Of a stretch of DNA of 32,949 bases, positions 32,548 through 32,949 are shown piece after piece. The notes beneath the pieces were generated by a model that saw only the letters and a list, made by a program, of their open reading frames with translations, was not told where the DNA came from and made no database searches. Position 1 is the first letter of the stretch; each line of letters begins with the position of its first letter. Origin of the DNA: CAISIP01 sp963974265 (GTDB taxonomy: Bacteria > Pseudomonadota > Gammaproteobacteria > Burkholderiales > Burkholderiaceae_C). The stretch is taken from NCBI GenBank assembly GCA_963974265.1, contig CAXBDR010000015.1, positions 1 to 32,949 of the forward strand, read 5' to 3'. Position numbers and translations under genes: made by a program.

Positions 32548-32949
32548 ATGTCCCGATTCCAAGTCAAACAAGTCGCCGTGCTCGGTGCCGGCGTGATGGG
32601 CGCGCAGATCGCTGCGCACCTGGTCAACGTGCGGGTGCCGGTCATCCTGTTCGATCTGCCGGCCAAGGAAGGCCCGAAGAATGGCATCGTCTCCAGGGCC
32701 GTCGACGGCCTGAAGAAGCTCAAGCCGGCGCCGCTGGGCCTGGCCCAGGAGGCCGCGCTGATCCGCCAGGCCAACTACGAGGAGCATATGGATTTGCTTC
32801 AGGAATGCGACCTGGTGATCGAGGCGATCGCCGAACGCATGGACTGGAAGCTGGACCTGTACCGCAAGATCGCGCCGCACCTGGCGCCCACGGCCATCGT
32901 CGCCTCCAACACCTCGGGCCTGTCGATCACCAAGCTCAGCGAAGCGCTG
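32548..32949 (+). CDS. 3-hydroxyacyl-CoA dehydrogenase (FadB/FadJ-like), N-terminal part only
   Basis: The 134 visible codons begin MSRFQVKQVAVLGAGVMG, the NAD-binding Rossmann motif G-A-G-V-M-G of 3-hydroxyacyl-CoA dehydrogenases. They continue through VILFDLPAKEG, CDLVIEAIAERMDWK and IVASNTSGLSI, all typical of the family. The gene is cut by the right edge, so it cannot be said whether an enoyl-CoA hydratase domain follows the dehydrogenase domain. It would oxidise 3-hydroxyacyl-CoA to 3-ketoacyl-CoA, two steps after the acyl-CoA dehydrogenase at 30180. AGAGAG precedes the ATG at 32548. Confidence 0.92.
   Translation, partial: MSRFQVKQVAVLGAGVMGAQIAAHLVNVRVPVILFDLPAKEGPKNGIVSRAVDGLKKLKPAPLGLAQEAALIRQANYEEHMDLLQECDLVIEAIAERMDWKLDLYRKIAPHLAPTAIVASNTSGLSITKLSEAL

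Noticed and set aside
1..32949. CRISPR arrays, tRNA/rRNA genes, complete insertion sequences, phage genes
   Set aside because: No spaced direct repeats, cloverleaf-like genes, transposase or integrase motifs were seen on either strand.

Overview
The window is a GC-rich bacterial chromosome segment, about two thirds G+C by eye. The organism is most likely a betaproteobacterium of the order Burkholderiales, plausibly Comamonadaceae. The reasons are two Bug-type (TctC-like) periplasmic solute receptors and a TctA remnant, many LysR regulators, and a DUF2147 gene lying between an acyl-CoA dehydrogenase and a 3-hydroxyacyl-CoA dehydrogenase gene. No rRNA, tRNA, CRISPR array or intact insertion sequence was seen.

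Layout. 1-3.5 kb: a minus-strand Bug receptor overlaps a sulfatase that runs off the left edge; divergent from it are an HSL-type alpha/beta hydrolase and a LysR regulator. 3.5-10.1 kb: a LuxR-type regulator, a lipoprotein, an NAD-binding epimerase-like gene divergent from a LysR gene, a VOC-family protein, and a lipoprotein that carries a C-terminal cytochrome c domain behind two Cys-rich repeats. 10.2-12.3 kb: a scar in which a LysR gene and a TctA permease gene, divergent from each other, have both lost their 5' ends and are joined directly; a frameshifted VOC scrap follows. 12.6-17.4 kb: an accessory block with an AAA ATPase / subtilisin-like protease pair that matches the IetAS architecture (plasmid-stability and anti-phage), then a membrane-anchored Mrr-like nuclease.

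17.6-26.4 kb is a catabolic island: a YbiC/HcxB-type dehydrogenase, a UxaA-family sugar-acid dehydratase, a GntR/FCD regulator, a second Bug receptor with a sulfatase, two SDR dehydrogenases and a fumarylacetoacetate-hydrolase-family enzyme. Together they fit a non-phosphorylative route in which a sulfated deoxysugar or sugar acid is desulfated, dehydrated, oxidised at C4 and cleaved to pyruvate plus a hydroxy acid. A 23-bp operator-like element occurs both at the gntR/Bug intergenic region and in front of the SDR genes with one mismatch, tying the two transcription units to one regulator.

26.7-29.2 kb: a three-gene ABC importer of the sulfonate/nitrate/taurine class. 29.4 kb to the end: a TetR regulator with an inverted repeat just upstream, a long acyl-CoA dehydrogenase, a DUF2147 periplasmic protein and the start of a 3-hydroxyacyl-CoA dehydrogenase cut by the window edge.

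The strongest leads are the IetAS-like pair next to the Mrr-like nuclease, the shared GntR-type operator with the sulfatase-linked sugar-acid pathway, and the LysR/TctA deletion junction. All functions are inferred from sequence reading and memory of protein families; no database search was possible.
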